Of a stretch of DNA of 64,000 bases, positions 34,194 to 42,927 are shown piece by piece. Every line of letters starts with the position of its first letter. Within the stretch, counting starts at the first letter, position 1. Below the pieces are notes generated by a model, which worked only from the letters and a program-made list of their open reading frames with translations, had not been told where the DNA came from and did no database searches. This DNA comes from Roseovarius sp. 217. GTDB taxonomy: Bacteria > Pseudomonadota > Alphaproteobacteria > Rhodobacterales > Rhodobacteraceae. The position numbers were made by a program, and so were the translations under genes. The stretch spans positions 50,293 to 114,292 of the forward strand of contig NZ_CH902587.1 in assembly GCF_000152845.1 (NCBI RefSeq), given 5' to 3'.

Positions 34194-35435
34194 CTATGGA
34201 GTCACCGCGACTTCGACCATGCGGATTGTAGTGTCCCCATCCCCGCCGCCGGTCGGCTGCGTCCAGGCCACAAACGTACCGGCGTCTCCGCGCGCCATTC
34301 GGGGAAAACCGATCGATCCGCCGCCCCGATTGATATGGAGCGCCTGAGGCGCTGCGCATCCGGTACTTCGCGATATGTGGCACATGACGATCGCTTCACC
34401 GCCTCCCACATATTCAATCCAGAGCGCCAATGCGCTTCCATCCGGCATTTGCAGAACATCCACCCGTCCCGCGGCTGTGCCGAGGTCAATGCGGAGCGGT
34501 TCGTCAAACTGCGCGCCGCCATCGTCCGAAAACGCGATATAAACCTCCGGTTTATTCTCAGCTGCAGTGAACCAGATGACGGACACCTTGTCGTCCATCG
34601 TATCAACAGCTGGGCCATTTACGGGGCAGCCGGCACTTTCCCATCCGTCGTCGTGAACAGTGAGGGGTTGCGTCCAGTCCCCTCCGGTAGATCGAACAAT
34701 CGAAATGTCGCGGATTTCATCGGCGGTTCGATCACGATAGACCGCCACGATATCGCCCGAAGCGGTCCGCGCTGCGGACGTCTGACAACAAGTACAAGCG
34801 CGCGCGTCCAACAGGCTTTCTGGCTTCATCGTTCCGTCAGAGTTGATCTGTCGTGCGCGCAGCTGCATCGCATTCTCGAAGTTTTCGCCTTCTGTTTGAC
34901 TGTCATACTCCCGGCCATCCAGCCACAGCGCCGTCAACCCGCCAAACTGATCGGGAACCAACGAAACAAAACCGTGCTCGCGTTGTGATCTGTCATCATG
35001 GGGAACAAGCGGTTCCGTCCAGCTTCTGCCTTCATCTTTAGAAAAAGCGATATTGACGTCATATTGGTAATCACCCTCCCCATTCAGTTTAAGCCATTGT
35101 GCCGCCAGGCCGCCATCAGCCAGCACCGCTACCGATGGAAAATCGGCCCAGTTGATGTAAATCTTTGACGATTTATGAATTGTGCGAGCGTCCGACCACT
35201 CACTGCCATCGAGTATGGCCATGCGAACTTCCGCTTCGGCTCCGTTTTCTTCTGTCCAGCTCAATATGATCCGGCCATCCGGCAAGGTTGCAAGTGATGG
35301 TTCACGGGCACTGATGCCGACCGGTGCTGCACGGTCGGTCAATCTGAAGAGGGCGGTTTCCTCGGCATGAGTTGCAGGGAAAGAACTGAAAAATGCAGCA
35401 AGGATCAGGATCGATGCAGCGAGACACTTACTCAT
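34194..35435 (-). CDS. Exported BNR-repeat (sialidase-like propeller) protein with CTCC motif
   Basis: A 413-aa secreted protein with repeated Asp-box-like blades (AFSKDEGRSWTEP, AFSDDGGAQFDEP, IVRSTGGDWTQP). It lacks an evident sialidase active site and carries DARACTCCQTS plus GCPVNGP, suggesting metal or disulfide chemistry. I use ATG 35435 because a signal peptide follows (MSKCLAASILILAAFF). Location among copper genes suggests a periplasmic copper role, but this is inference. Confidence 0.75.
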   Translation of the reverse strand: MSKCLAASILILAAFFSSFPATHAEETALFRLTDRAAPVGISAREPSLATLPDGRIILSWTEENGAEAEVRMAILDGSEWSDARTIHKSSKIYINWADFPSVAVLADGGLAAQWLKLNGEGDYQYDVNIAFSKDEGRSWTEPLVPHDDRSQREHGFVSLVPDQFGGLTALWLDGREYDSQTEGENFENAMQLRARQINSDGTMKPESLLDARACTCCQTSAARTASGDIVAVYRDRTADEIRDISIVRSTGGDWTQPLTVHDDGWESAGCPVNGPAVDTMDDKVSVIWFTAAENKPEVYIAFSDDGGAQFDEPLRIDLGTAAGRVDVLQMPDGSALALWIEYVGGGEAIVMCHISRSTGCAAPQALHINRGGGSIGFPRMARGDAGTFVAWTQPTGGGDGDTTIRMVEVAVTP

Positions 35436-35531
35436 ACAGAGAATTATCCCCACTAGTCGTGGCCATGTTGCGGCGAACCCATTGGTAGTTGATCGGGAAC
35501 CAAATCCCACCCTTTTGTCCGTCGAAACGGC

Positions 35532-35972
35532 TCAGTTTATCCCGTTGGCACGCTGCAATACACGAATGTAAGCCACGATATCGAGAATATCTGATCGCGT
35601 CACGCCTTCAACCGCTGGCATGTTACCAAATTTCCAATGATGCGCCCGAACTCCATTTTGCGCCGCGAGGACAAACGCCATGTCGCCGTGGTGGCTCGGT
35701 TCATAGATTTTGTGAACAAGCGGTGGAGCGATGCCATCCTGGCCTTGCCCGTTCAGGCCGTGGCAGGCGGCACATACCGCATCATAAGCGCTTGCGCCGA
35801 TTTGCTCCTGCTCTGTAAAACTGGAGGGCAAATTGACGGCTGCAAGTGCGCCTGCGGGAAGCGCCATGCTTTCGCCGGTTTGGGTGCCCGTTTGGGAGTC
35901 GGTCTGCTGCTTGAAATACCATCCCGCCGCAGCAACGGCGACCAGAGCAAAAAATATCGCTGCACATCTCAT
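35532..35972 (-). CDS. Membrane-anchored c-type cytochrome
   Basis: A 146-aa protein with an N-terminal hydrophobic anchor, one haem site CAACH and a downstream Met ligand candidate in GNMPAVEG. The ATG at 35972 has AAGGAG upstream; a start at 35990 is also possible. It may pass electrons to or from the multicopper oxidase and cupredoxins of this cluster. Confidence 0.85.
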   Translation of the reverse strand: MRCAAIFFALVAVAAAGWYFKQQTDSQTGTQTGESMALPAGALAAVNLPSSFTEQEQIGASAYDAVCAACHGLNGQGQDGIAPPLVHKIYEPSHHGDMAFVLAAQNGVRAHHWKFGNMPAVEGVTRSDILDIVAYIRVLQRANGIN

Positions 35973-35986
35973 TCTATCAGACTCCT

Positions 35987-37291
35987 TCATGATGTTGCGA
36001 TCGCCCCCTGTCTCTTCACAGACAAAGCCGGGTAACTCAGTGTAGCTTCCTCGAATTGGCTGACCTCTTCCAGCTTGGGGTTGTCTGCCTGAGCTTTCCC
36101 CGATCGCTGAATCGATCCAGTGAAAAAGGTCGTGATTTCCTGGTACCGGATCCGCGTGTCTTCCAGCGTCTGATAGTAACTGAAGAGCTCTTTCAGCGGT
36201 GCCGAGAAGTCCTTGTGTGCTGCCAGGACGGCCACCAACGCGCCGAGTGTAATGCGACCTTCGATGACAAAATATCCACCCAAAGAGTAGAACAGGAATG
36301 GCGTCAGCGCGGTCAGAAAATTGTTGAGGGCCTTGATGAAGAACTTCAGGCGGAAGATCTTCCTGCGCACGTGCTCAAGCTCTCTGAAGCTTGCACTCGC
36401 TGGGAGCAGCCCGGCAGGATTGACCTGACGTTCGCGCAATTGATCGCTCAGCTGCCTGCCAAGCTGTCGGACTTCCTTGATCCTGGTGCGCGAAAGCGCG
36501 TTGACCCGGCGCTGCAGCTTGGGCAGCAGCACGAGCTGAATTGGCAGTACGGTCAGTGCTGCGGCACCCAAGACAGGGTCCTGAACGAACATGAAAAACA
36601 GGATCGTCAAAAGCGTACCGCCTTGCAGGATTGGCAGCGTAAGGACATCTGCCGCAAAGCCACCTATGGGCTCGACTTCCTGCGCGAGAATAGGGACGAT
36701 TTCGCTCTGGTTTTGGGAGTCTGGATCGCTGCGCCATTGCCGATAGACCAGCAGGCGGAAGCGCCGCAGAAAACGCTCCGCGACATACCCTTTGAAGACG
36801 TTTAGGCCATATTTGTTTAACCCATTCAGAATGATCGCCAGAAGATAGAGACCGCAAAGAAGTATGAGGAAACCGACCTGATCGAGGTCTTGTCCCAGAA
36901 CGACAACCGGGAAACGGTCTGAATCCAGGGCGTTATTCACGATCTGTTTTGGCAGTTCCAGGGTTAGATAGAGAATAGGCATCGCGATGAGGCTAACCAC
37001 GATCATCAATGCCTGCTGCCTTCTTGAATAGCGCAAGACGGTGCTGAAAAGACTTCTTTCGAGCCCTCGTATGGGCTCTTGGTGGAACGCAGGCGTGCGA
37101 AGGTGCCTCCAAAGCTTCAGAACGCCGCGAATAGCAAGATATGAGCCGACACTAATCAGCAGAGCGGGCGCCAAGACCAGTATGAGATGAATGAACGGAT
37201 GCACCCAGTCTGGCGTGGCATCGTTGTAGTCGTATCCGAACGCGGCAGATACGTTATGTACAAACAAGTGATACCTTTCCAAGAGTGACAT
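35987..37291 (-). CDS. ABC exporter membrane domain, ATPase domain missing
   Basis: A 434-aa protein with a six-helix type 1 exporter membrane domain (including FVQDPVLGAAALTVLPIQL and TLGALVAVLAAHKDFSAPLKELFSYYQTLEDTRIRYQEI). It stops just after ATLSYPAL, where the nucleotide-binding domain would begin, before any Walker A. The start ATG 37291 precedes a short hydrophilic stretch and the first helix. Either the gene is truncated or the protein works with a separate ATPase not found here. Confidence 0.7.
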   Translation of the reverse strand: MSLLERYHLFVHNVSAAFGYDYNDATPDWVHPFIHLILVLAPALLISVGSYLAIRGVLKLWRHLRTPAFHQEPIRGLERSLFSTVLRYSRRQQALMIVVSLIAMPILYLTLELPKQIVNNALDSDRFPVVVLGQDLDQVGFLILLCGLYLLAIILNGLNKYGLNVFKGYVAERFLRRFRLLVYRQWRSDPDSQNQSEIVPILAQEVEPIGGFAADVLTLPILQGGTLLTILFFMFVQDPVLGAAALTVLPIQLVLLPKLQRRVNALSRTRIKEVRQLGRQLSDQLRERQVNPAGLLPASASFRELEHVRRKIFRLKFFIKALNNFLTALTPFLFYSLGGYFVIEGRITLGALVAVLAAHKDFSAPLKELFSYYQTLEDTRIRYQEITTFFTGSIQRSGKAQADNPKLEEVSQFEEATLSYPALSVKRQGAIATS

Positions 37292-37299
37292 GGAAAAGT

Positions 37300-37833
37300 C
37301 TAACCCTTGGATTTCGGCGCGAGGTGATCGTGGACGATGATGACGCCCCACATGCCCGCCTCCCGGTGGCCGGGTATCAAGCATGCAAACTCCAGGTTGG
37401 TCACATCGGAGAACTCCCAGATCAAATCGGCATTTTGTCCACTTGGGATCGAAACCGAGTTGGCGCTGTCATGCTGCATATCGGGATGTTCGCGCATCCA
37501 TTGCTGATGTTTTGCGACCTCGTCAAAGGAACCGAGAAAGAACTCGTGATCCAATGCGCCGGTATTTCTGATTGAAAACTGGACAACCGAGCCGCTTTCA
37601 ATCTGGATCGCGTCCGGCTCGAAAAGCATGTAGCCGCTTTCCGTCTCCCGTATGGATATTTCAATCGTCCTGTCGATCGAGGAGCCATCACCGGGTTTCC
37701 CGATCGGATCATGGCCAGGCACTTCGAAGGCTCGCGCGTGAGGCTGCTGGCCCTTGCCACTGGAAGCGCCCACTGAAAAAGCCGGAAGGACAAGCGCAAG
37801 GGCGATGGTGCAGGTTCTCAGGAAATTCTTCAT
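37300..37833 (-). CDS. Secreted cupredoxin
   Basis: A 177-aa protein with signal peptide and a plastocyanin-like fold: LDHEFFLG (first His) and FACLIPGHREAGMWG (Cys, His, Met), a complete type 1 copper site. It resembles the N-terminal domain of the protein at 37943. It likely stores or shuttles periplasmic copper for the oxidase encoded upstream. Confidence 0.85.
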   Translation of the reverse strand: MKNFLRTCTIALALVLPAFSVGASSGKGQQPHARAFEVPGHDPIGKPGDGSSIDRTIEISIRETESGYMLFEPDAIQIESGSVVQFSIRNTGALDHEFFLGSFDEVAKHQQWMREHPDMQHDSANSVSIPSGQNADLIWEFSDVTNLEFACLIPGHREAGMWGVIIVHDHLAPKSKG

Positions 37834-37942
37834 GCTCGGCTACCTCCGTAGCGCTTGATTTTATGGGATCTTCTTGCTTGCTTGGGCTAAGCGATCAAGG
37901 CGATGGGGCCGGAGTGTTTACCCCCGGCCCCATTGTTAGTAG

Positions 37943-38659
37943 TTACTTCATCTGCGTGACGGTCAGTTTACCCTTGACCCGGTCGGCAACGAACTCGATG
38001 TCCTGACCTTCCGCCATCTTGGCCACCATCGCCTCGTCGGCGCGGAACACCATGGTCATTGCCGGCATATCCAGGTTGACGAGAGGGCCGTGGATAATTG
38101 TGACCTTGCCGGCCTTTGCGTCGATTTTCTTGATGGTGCCGCTTGTGTATTCCACGTCAGCCTGAGCCATCTGGTCACCGACTGCGACCTCACGGTGCAT
38201 TCCCGATTCGTAGTGGCCCGGGATCAGGCACGCTGCTTCGAATGTGCCAGAATTTGCGAAAGTCCAGACAACCTCGCCCGAGGCGCCCGCATCGAGACGG
38301 ATACGGTTCGGATCGTCATGTTCCATGTCCATCTTGGCCATTTCGATCTTGTGCTCGGCATTACGCTCTACCGTGTCGAGGACGAATTCATGCTCCAGCT
38401 CACCCTTGTTGGTGATGTTGAAGCGGATGGTTTCGCCCTCCTTGATATCCATCGGCTCACTCTCGATCAGCATCTGGCCCTCATCGTTTTCGAGCAAAGT
38501 GACGTCGATTGTACGATCCACCTTGGCGGCGTCACCCGGCATGCCGACCATCATTGCGGCCGGCTTGTTCTCCCCATGCCCACCGTCGTGTGTACCTGCA
38601 GCAAAGGCCGGTGCTGATAACGCGATCGCAAAGCTTGTCGTCAAAAGAAGATTTCTCAT
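37943..38659 (-). CDS. Cupredoxin-CusF fusion protein
   Basis: A 238-aa secreted protein. A Met/His-rich linker (GTHDGGHGENKPAAMMVGMPG) precedes a cupredoxin domain (ELEHEFVLD; FEAACLIPGHYESGMH), followed by a CusF domain from about residue 168 (VTIIHGPLVNLDMPAMTMVF). CusF binds Cu(I)/Ag(I) for efflux; the Trp of E. coli CusF is Met here. Joining both in one chain suggests transfer between a redox cupredoxin and a Cu(I) chaperone. I use ATG 38659. Confidence 0.88.
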   Translation of the reverse strand: MRNLLLTTSFAIALSAPAFAAGTHDGGHGENKPAAMMVGMPGDAAKVDRTIDVTLLENDEGQMLIESEPMDIKEGETIRFNITNKGELEHEFVLDTVERNAEHKIEMAKMDMEHDDPNRIRLDAGASGEVVWTFANSGTFEAACLIPGHYESGMHREVAVGDQMAQADVEYTSGTIKKIDAKAGKVTIIHGPLVNLDMPAMTMVFRADEAMVAKMAEGQDIEFVADRVKGKLTVTQMK

Positions 38660-38705
38660 TTTATTGTCCTGTAGGTTGGTTTGGTTGGAGTTGACGAAGG
38701 GCCGC

Positions 38706-40064
38706 TCAGCCCTTCGAGGTTGGTTTCGGTGTGAGAATGGTCTTGGGGCTGTTGTTGGAGGCAAATTCGGGTAATTCGCCGGTCCATTCGTAGGCCATCT
38801 CGCCCGGAGGATTTTCGTACCAGCCGGGATCGGAGTAATCGTCCGCGTCGATGCCGTCTCGCACCTTCACGACCGAAAACATGCCGCCCATCTCGATGGG
38901 TCCGTACGGGCCCCAACCCGTCATCATCGGGATGGTATTGTCGGGTAGCGGCATTTCCATTTTTGCCATGTCCCCCATGCCGGACATGCCCATCGGCATG
39001 TATTCCGGCTGGAATTGACGGATCTTCTGGGTCAGCGGCTTCTTGTTCACCCCGATGAACGTCGGCACGTCATGGCCCATGGCGTTCATCGTATGGTGCG
39101 ATTTGTGGCAATGGATCGCCCAATCTCCCAGATGATCGGCGACGAATTCGTAGGCGCGCATCGCACCTACGGGAATGTCGATGCTGACCTCCGGCCACTG
39201 TGCTTCAGGCGGCACCCAGCCGCCATCCGTGCAGGTGACCTTGAAGTCATAGCCGTGCATATGGATCGGGTGGTTCGTCATCGTAAGGTTCCCAACCCGT
39301 ACTCGCACCCGGTCGCCCTTGTTCACGACCAGCGGATCGATGTCGGGGAAGATCCGGCTGTTCCAGGTCCAAAGGTTGAAATCCGTCATCGTCATGATGC
39401 GGGGTACATAGGTACCCGGATCGATGTCGAAAGCATTCAGCATGATCAGGAAATCACGATCCACCGGCATGAATGTGGGATCCTTGGGGTGGACCACGAA
39501 CATGCCCATCATCCCCATCGCCATCTGGGTCATTTCATCGCCGTGGGGGTGGTACATGAACGTTCCGGACTTCACCAAGTCGAATTCGTAGACGAAGGTT
39601 TTGCCCGGCGGGATGCTTGGATGGCTCAATCCGGAGACCCCATCCATGCCTGAAGGAAGAATGAGCCCGTGCCAGTGCACCGTTGTGCCTTCCGGCAGCT
39701 TATTGGTGACGTAGATGCGCACCCGGTCGCCTTCGACTGCTTCGATCGTCGGGCCGGTGGATTGGCCGTTGTAGCCCCACAAATGCGCGATCATGCCGTC
39801 GGCAAGCTCGCGTTCTACCGGTTCGGCCACGAGGTGAAATTCTTTCACCCCGTTGTTCATCCGGTGCGGCAGGGTCCACCCGTTCAATGTGACCACAGGT
39901 GTGTAGTCCGGCCCGGAATTGGGACGCGCCGTGATCGCCGTTGCTGCGCTATCCATTTGGGCAGCTTCGGGCAGGCCCATGTTCAGGGTTTGACCCCAGG
40001 CTTTCGAAGATACCAGCGTTGCACCTGCCGCGCCGGCTCCGAGTAATTGACGTCTATTTAGCAT
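38706..40064 (-). CDS. Multicopper oxidase (CopA/laccase-like)
   Basis: A 452-aa exported enzyme with a twin-Arg-like signal (NRRQLLGAGAAG). Copper ligand motifs are intact: HWHGLILP, MYHPHGDEM, HPIHMHGYDF and IHCHKSHHTMNAMGH. A Met-rich insertion near the C-terminus (MPMGMSGMGDMAKMEM) is typical of cuprous oxidases. It probably oxidises Cu(I) to Cu(II) in the periplasm. It is 11 bp downstream of the TolC-like gene. Confidence 0.92.
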   Translation of the reverse strand: MLNRRQLLGAGAAGATLVSSKAWGQTLNMGLPEAAQMDSAATAITARPNSGPDYTPVVTLNGWTLPHRMNNGVKEFHLVAEPVERELADGMIAHLWGYNGQSTGPTIEAVEGDRVRIYVTNKLPEGTTVHWHGLILPSGMDGVSGLSHPSIPPGKTFVYEFDLVKSGTFMYHPHGDEMTQMAMGMMGMFVVHPKDPTFMPVDRDFLIMLNAFDIDPGTYVPRIMTMTDFNLWTWNSRIFPDIDPLVVNKGDRVRVRVGNLTMTNHPIHMHGYDFKVTCTDGGWVPPEAQWPEVSIDIPVGAMRAYEFVADHLGDWAIHCHKSHHTMNAMGHDVPTFIGVNKKPLTQKIRQFQPEYMPMGMSGMGDMAKMEMPLPDNTIPMMTGWGPYGPIEMGGMFSVVKVRDGIDADDYSDPGWYENPPGEMAYEWTGELPEFASNNSPKTILTPKPTSKG

Positions 40065-40075
40065 GTCAGTTCCTT

Positions 40076-41539
40076 TCAGTGTCCTGCGCCGCCACCGGCG
40101 GCAAGTGTCGCGCCTTCTCCACCAGCACCGCCACCGCCTTCGCCGCCGCCATAGATCGCAGCGGTCAGATCAGCCTGTGCCATGTAGAATTCGCGTTTTG
40201 CGTTTGCCGCTTCCAGTGATGCGCCCAGTTTCTCGCGCACGTCTGTCAGCAGCTCGAAAGTGTTGGTGATCATGCCGTTATAAGACAGCAGCCCCTCTTC
40301 TTCGACGGTCGTGCGTAGCGGCACCAGAACGTCGCGATAGTGGCGGGCGATCTTATACGCGGCGTGATAGGAGGCTTCAGCACCACGCGCTTCGGACCGG
40401 ACGTTGACGGCTCTTTCTGCCAGCACGTTGGCTGCTTGCAGGTACGACAATTCCGCCTTGCGCATCCGTGCCTTCCCGGTGTCGTAGATAGGGATTGCGA
40501 ACTCCACCTCCACCTGAGGGGTGGTCACGGTCTCCGTTTCTCCGTCCTCAATTTCCCGCTCCGCTTCGAACCCGGCAATGAATTCGAGATCGCTGATAAT
40601 GCGAGTCTGATCAGTCAGACCAAACGCCTTGGCCTGTGCTTCCAGGCCAAGTTTGGCAACGCGCAGATCAACCCGATTTCGCAATGCTTTCGCTTCGATG
40701 TCAGTCACACGGCCGACGGAACGCGGCAGCGCAGGAAGGGCATCGGGCACATAATAGTCGACTTCGGTGCCCCACAGCCCCATGAGCCTGGTCAGCTGCT
40801 CTTTGGACCGGGTAGCATTCAAGCGTGCCTGGGCAAGTTGTCCGGCGAGTTCGGCATTGAATGCCTGTTCACGGGCCTGCCCGGCTGTGTTGAGCGCGCC
40901 GGTCTCACCCAGCCTCATAGCCAATTCCGATCCGGCGTCAGACGTCGCTTTCGCACGGCGGAGATAACTCACAGCCTCGAAGGCGGCTACGGCATCGACC
41001 CATGCCTTCCGCGTCTGATTGGCCAGTGCGAGTGTGTCGTTCACGGCGCTCAGTTGAGCCTGCCGGAAGTTTGCGTCTGCAATGGCCGTACGCTGCTTGC
41101 GAGTGGTGGCATCGAGCACGTTCGACCGGATCAGTCCCTCGATCGCCCTGTAGGCACCCAGTTCGGGCGCACCGATGCCCAGTATACCAATCGACACGAT
41201 CGGGTTTTCCGGCGTCGATTGCTGCCAGGCCTCTGCGGCCGATAGGCCAACGTTCGCATAGGACGCCTGCAACCCTTTGTTGTTCAGAAGCGCGACCTGA
41301 ACGGCGGTGTCCGCCGAAATGGTCTTGCGGTGCACCATTGCGTGCACCTGCTTCTTCAAGGCCTCGTTTTCGGCCTGGGTTTCGGCGAAGGCTGTCCGTT
41401 TGCCGATGGCTGGTGTGACCTGGCTGGAAATGTTGGCGAAGCCAGCTTTTGGTTCCGTGTAGATGCCCGGTACAGCTGCAGCACAGGCACCCAAGATTAG
41501 CGGAAAGCCGAAAACCAGCGGAAACTTCGATACTCGCAT
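40076..41539 (-). CDS. TolC/CusC-like outer membrane factor lipoprotein
   Basis: A 487-aa protein with lipobox LGAC and two long helical repeats (AQARLNATRSKEQLTRLMGLWG and SYLQAANVLAERAVNVRSEARGA) of the outer membrane efflux family. It ends in a Gly-rich tail. It would normally pair with CusA/CusB, but only a CusA fragment remains in the window. The start overlaps the small lipoprotein stop. Confidence 0.88.
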   Translation of the reverse strand: MRVSKFPLVFGFPLILGACAAAVPGIYTEPKAGFANISSQVTPAIGKRTAFAETQAENEALKKQVHAMVHRKTISADTAVQVALLNNKGLQASYANVGLSAAEAWQQSTPENPIVSIGILGIGAPELGAYRAIEGLIRSNVLDATTRKQRTAIADANFRQAQLSAVNDTLALANQTRKAWVDAVAAFEAVSYLRRAKATSDAGSELAMRLGETGALNTAGQAREQAFNAELAGQLAQARLNATRSKEQLTRLMGLWGTEVDYYVPDALPALPRSVGRVTDIEAKALRNRVDLRVAKLGLEAQAKAFGLTDQTRIISDLEFIAGFEAEREIEDGETETVTTPQVEVEFAIPIYDTGKARMRKAELSYLQAANVLAERAVNVRSEARGAEASYHAAYKIARHYRDVLVPLRTTVEEEGLLSYNGMITNTFELLTDVREKLGASLEAANAKREFYMAQADLTAAIYGGGEGGGGAGGEGATLAAGGGAGH

Positions 41540-41760
41540 CAGTTGCCCTCCGTCTGTTCTTGATTGACGGAACGCCAGTCGCGGGGACCTGTAGGGCCGC
41601 GATAGGTGTAGCCCGCCAAGGGGTCCTGATAGCTGATCGGCGATGAAACTGCCGTGTTGACGACGGCCTGTTGGGTCGCGACGGACGGCAACGGGGTGGG
41701 CTCATAGGCGCATGCGCCAAGCCCGAGGGCCGAAGCCCCCATAAGTAGATGAATTTTCAT
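41539..41760 (-). CDS. Small lipoprotein upstream of tolC-like gene
   Basis: A 73-aa protein with lipoprotein signal ending LGLGAC, then a Pro-rich mature part with YTYRGPTGPRDWRSV. The start at 41760 fits the signal peptide. It overlaps the TolC-like gene by 1 bp, so it is translationally coupled; likely an efflux or oxidase accessory. Function unknown. Confidence 0.7.
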   Translation of the reverse strand: MKIHLLMGASALGLGACAYEPTPLPSVATQQAVVNTAVSSPISYQDPLAGYTYRGPTGPRDWRSVNQEQTEGN

Positions 41761-41833
41761 GAAAGTAACCTGATTGGTGAACGTTGTCTCACGCAGAATC
41801 TGCGCAAGGCTCACACCCGATTTGGGCGCCGGT

Positions 41834-42256
41834 TCAGATCAGGAATCGAGGGGGCCGAAGAAACCCTGCTGTTTCTACCGAATACGTTTGACCGTCCAGA
41901 ATGACATATTCACTTGTACCAACCGGCTCTGCTCTGATCTTGGTGTCTTCGATGAAGACGACAGAAATACAGATGCCGTTGCAACACTCTTGGGTTTGTT
42001 GCTCTTTGCCATCCTTGTCTGACGCTGCCATGCCGATGTCGCTTGCGACCTTAAGCGTCTCATGCGCGTGATGCGCACCGCTTCCAGTGTGATGGGCCTC
42101 TGCAGCACCAACGACACCAACAGACTTGGCTTGATGTCCGTCATGCATGCCGGACGCCGCGTGAGCGGCAGAAGGTGGTGACAATACCAATGCCAGCGCA
42201 AACGCAATGCACGTAAACGCCCTTGACCAGCTTGATATGAAAACTCGAAAGCTCAT
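41834..42256 (-). CDS. His-rich exported protein with CCxxxC motif, unknown
   Basis: A 140-aa protein with signal peptide, His-rich mature N-terminus (GMHDGHQ, AHHTGSGAHHAHE) and QECCNGICISVVFIED. Such proteins occur beside copper oxidases and probably bind metal. No named family is recognised with certainty. A MerR-like promoter overlaps the start region. Confidence 0.7.
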   Translation of the reverse strand: MSFRVFISSWSRAFTCIAFALALVLSPPSAAHAASGMHDGHQAKSVGVVGAAEAHHTGSGAHHAHETLKVASDIGMAASDKDGKEQQTQECCNGICISVVFIEDTKIRAEPVGTSEYVILDGQTYSVETAGFLRPPRFLI

Positions 42257-42260
42257 GCCG

Positions 42261-42291
42261 CCAACATCGGATACCTGTGCAGTATAGTCAA
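42261..42291 (-). promoter_or_regulatory. Possible MerR-type promoter before the His-rich gene
   Basis: TTGACT (42291-42286) followed by 19 bp starting with dyad ATACTGCACAGGTAT, then TGTTGG (42266-42261), a poor -10. The predicted transcription start falls on the ATG, which would make the mRNA leaderless. This weakens the call. Confidence 0.35.
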
Positions 42292-42434
42292 TCCGTCCTG
42301 CGCAGGAAGGTTTGTCGCTTTTTTTGAAACAGGCGAGATACGGCCACTGCAGTCAGAAAATGTTGCATATCAGAAACATATGAACAGCCAATACCTCGCT
42401 CCCGCTCAGCGCAGCGTTGCTGACGCGTCTTGTG

Positions 42435-42632
42435 CTACCGAACTTCAGCCAGTTTCTCGGAGACATAGCCCGCGTCGCTGATCGCTACGGCCAATGCAGT
42501 TTCATCCAGAGTGCTGTCGACGCCGACGATAGGTGCAGTCAGATCGCACGAAACTTTTGCATCTGGGTCGGCAGCCATGATGGGCTTTTGCATGGAAGCG
42601 GCACGATGGCCGCGATCTCCGCGCAGATTGCA
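42435..42632 (-). pseudogene. Degenerate heavy-metal-associated (CopZ-like) domain
   Basis: The C-terminal part reads ADPDAKVSCDLTAPIVGVDSTLDETALAVAISDAGY, typical of an HMA chaperone. The metal loop is lost: GHRAASMQK stands where GMxCGHCxxxVxK is expected, and nothing upstream restores a start. It seems to be a decayed copper chaperone. The rest of 42257-42927 holds nothing else I can identify. Confidence 0.5.
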
Positions 42633-42927
42633 ATAGACCCTGAAAGGAGTCCGCCCACTCGGATAGGAATATTCCGTTCTGAAAATTACCGCCAGCGTAA
42701 GACATGCAGAAAAGCTACTTTCCAATGCTATCAACATTTCCGCAACTAGGTCCGGCAGTAACCTACCATTTGTTATGTCGCTCGGCCTGCAGTTGAGACA
42801 TGGACGCGGTTCAGGAGATTTCGAAACTTAAATTTCATTCGTCCCAAAGACCTGGAGCGAATGCTTGGTTCCCAAACGCAGGTTCAACATCCTCGATCTC
42901 AAGCCGTATATGTGCCAACGTTCTAAC

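Noticed and set aside
34179..34988. 269-aa frame antisense to the BNR-repeat gene
   Set aside because: The BNR gene has a signal peptide and repeated blades; the antisense frame has neither.
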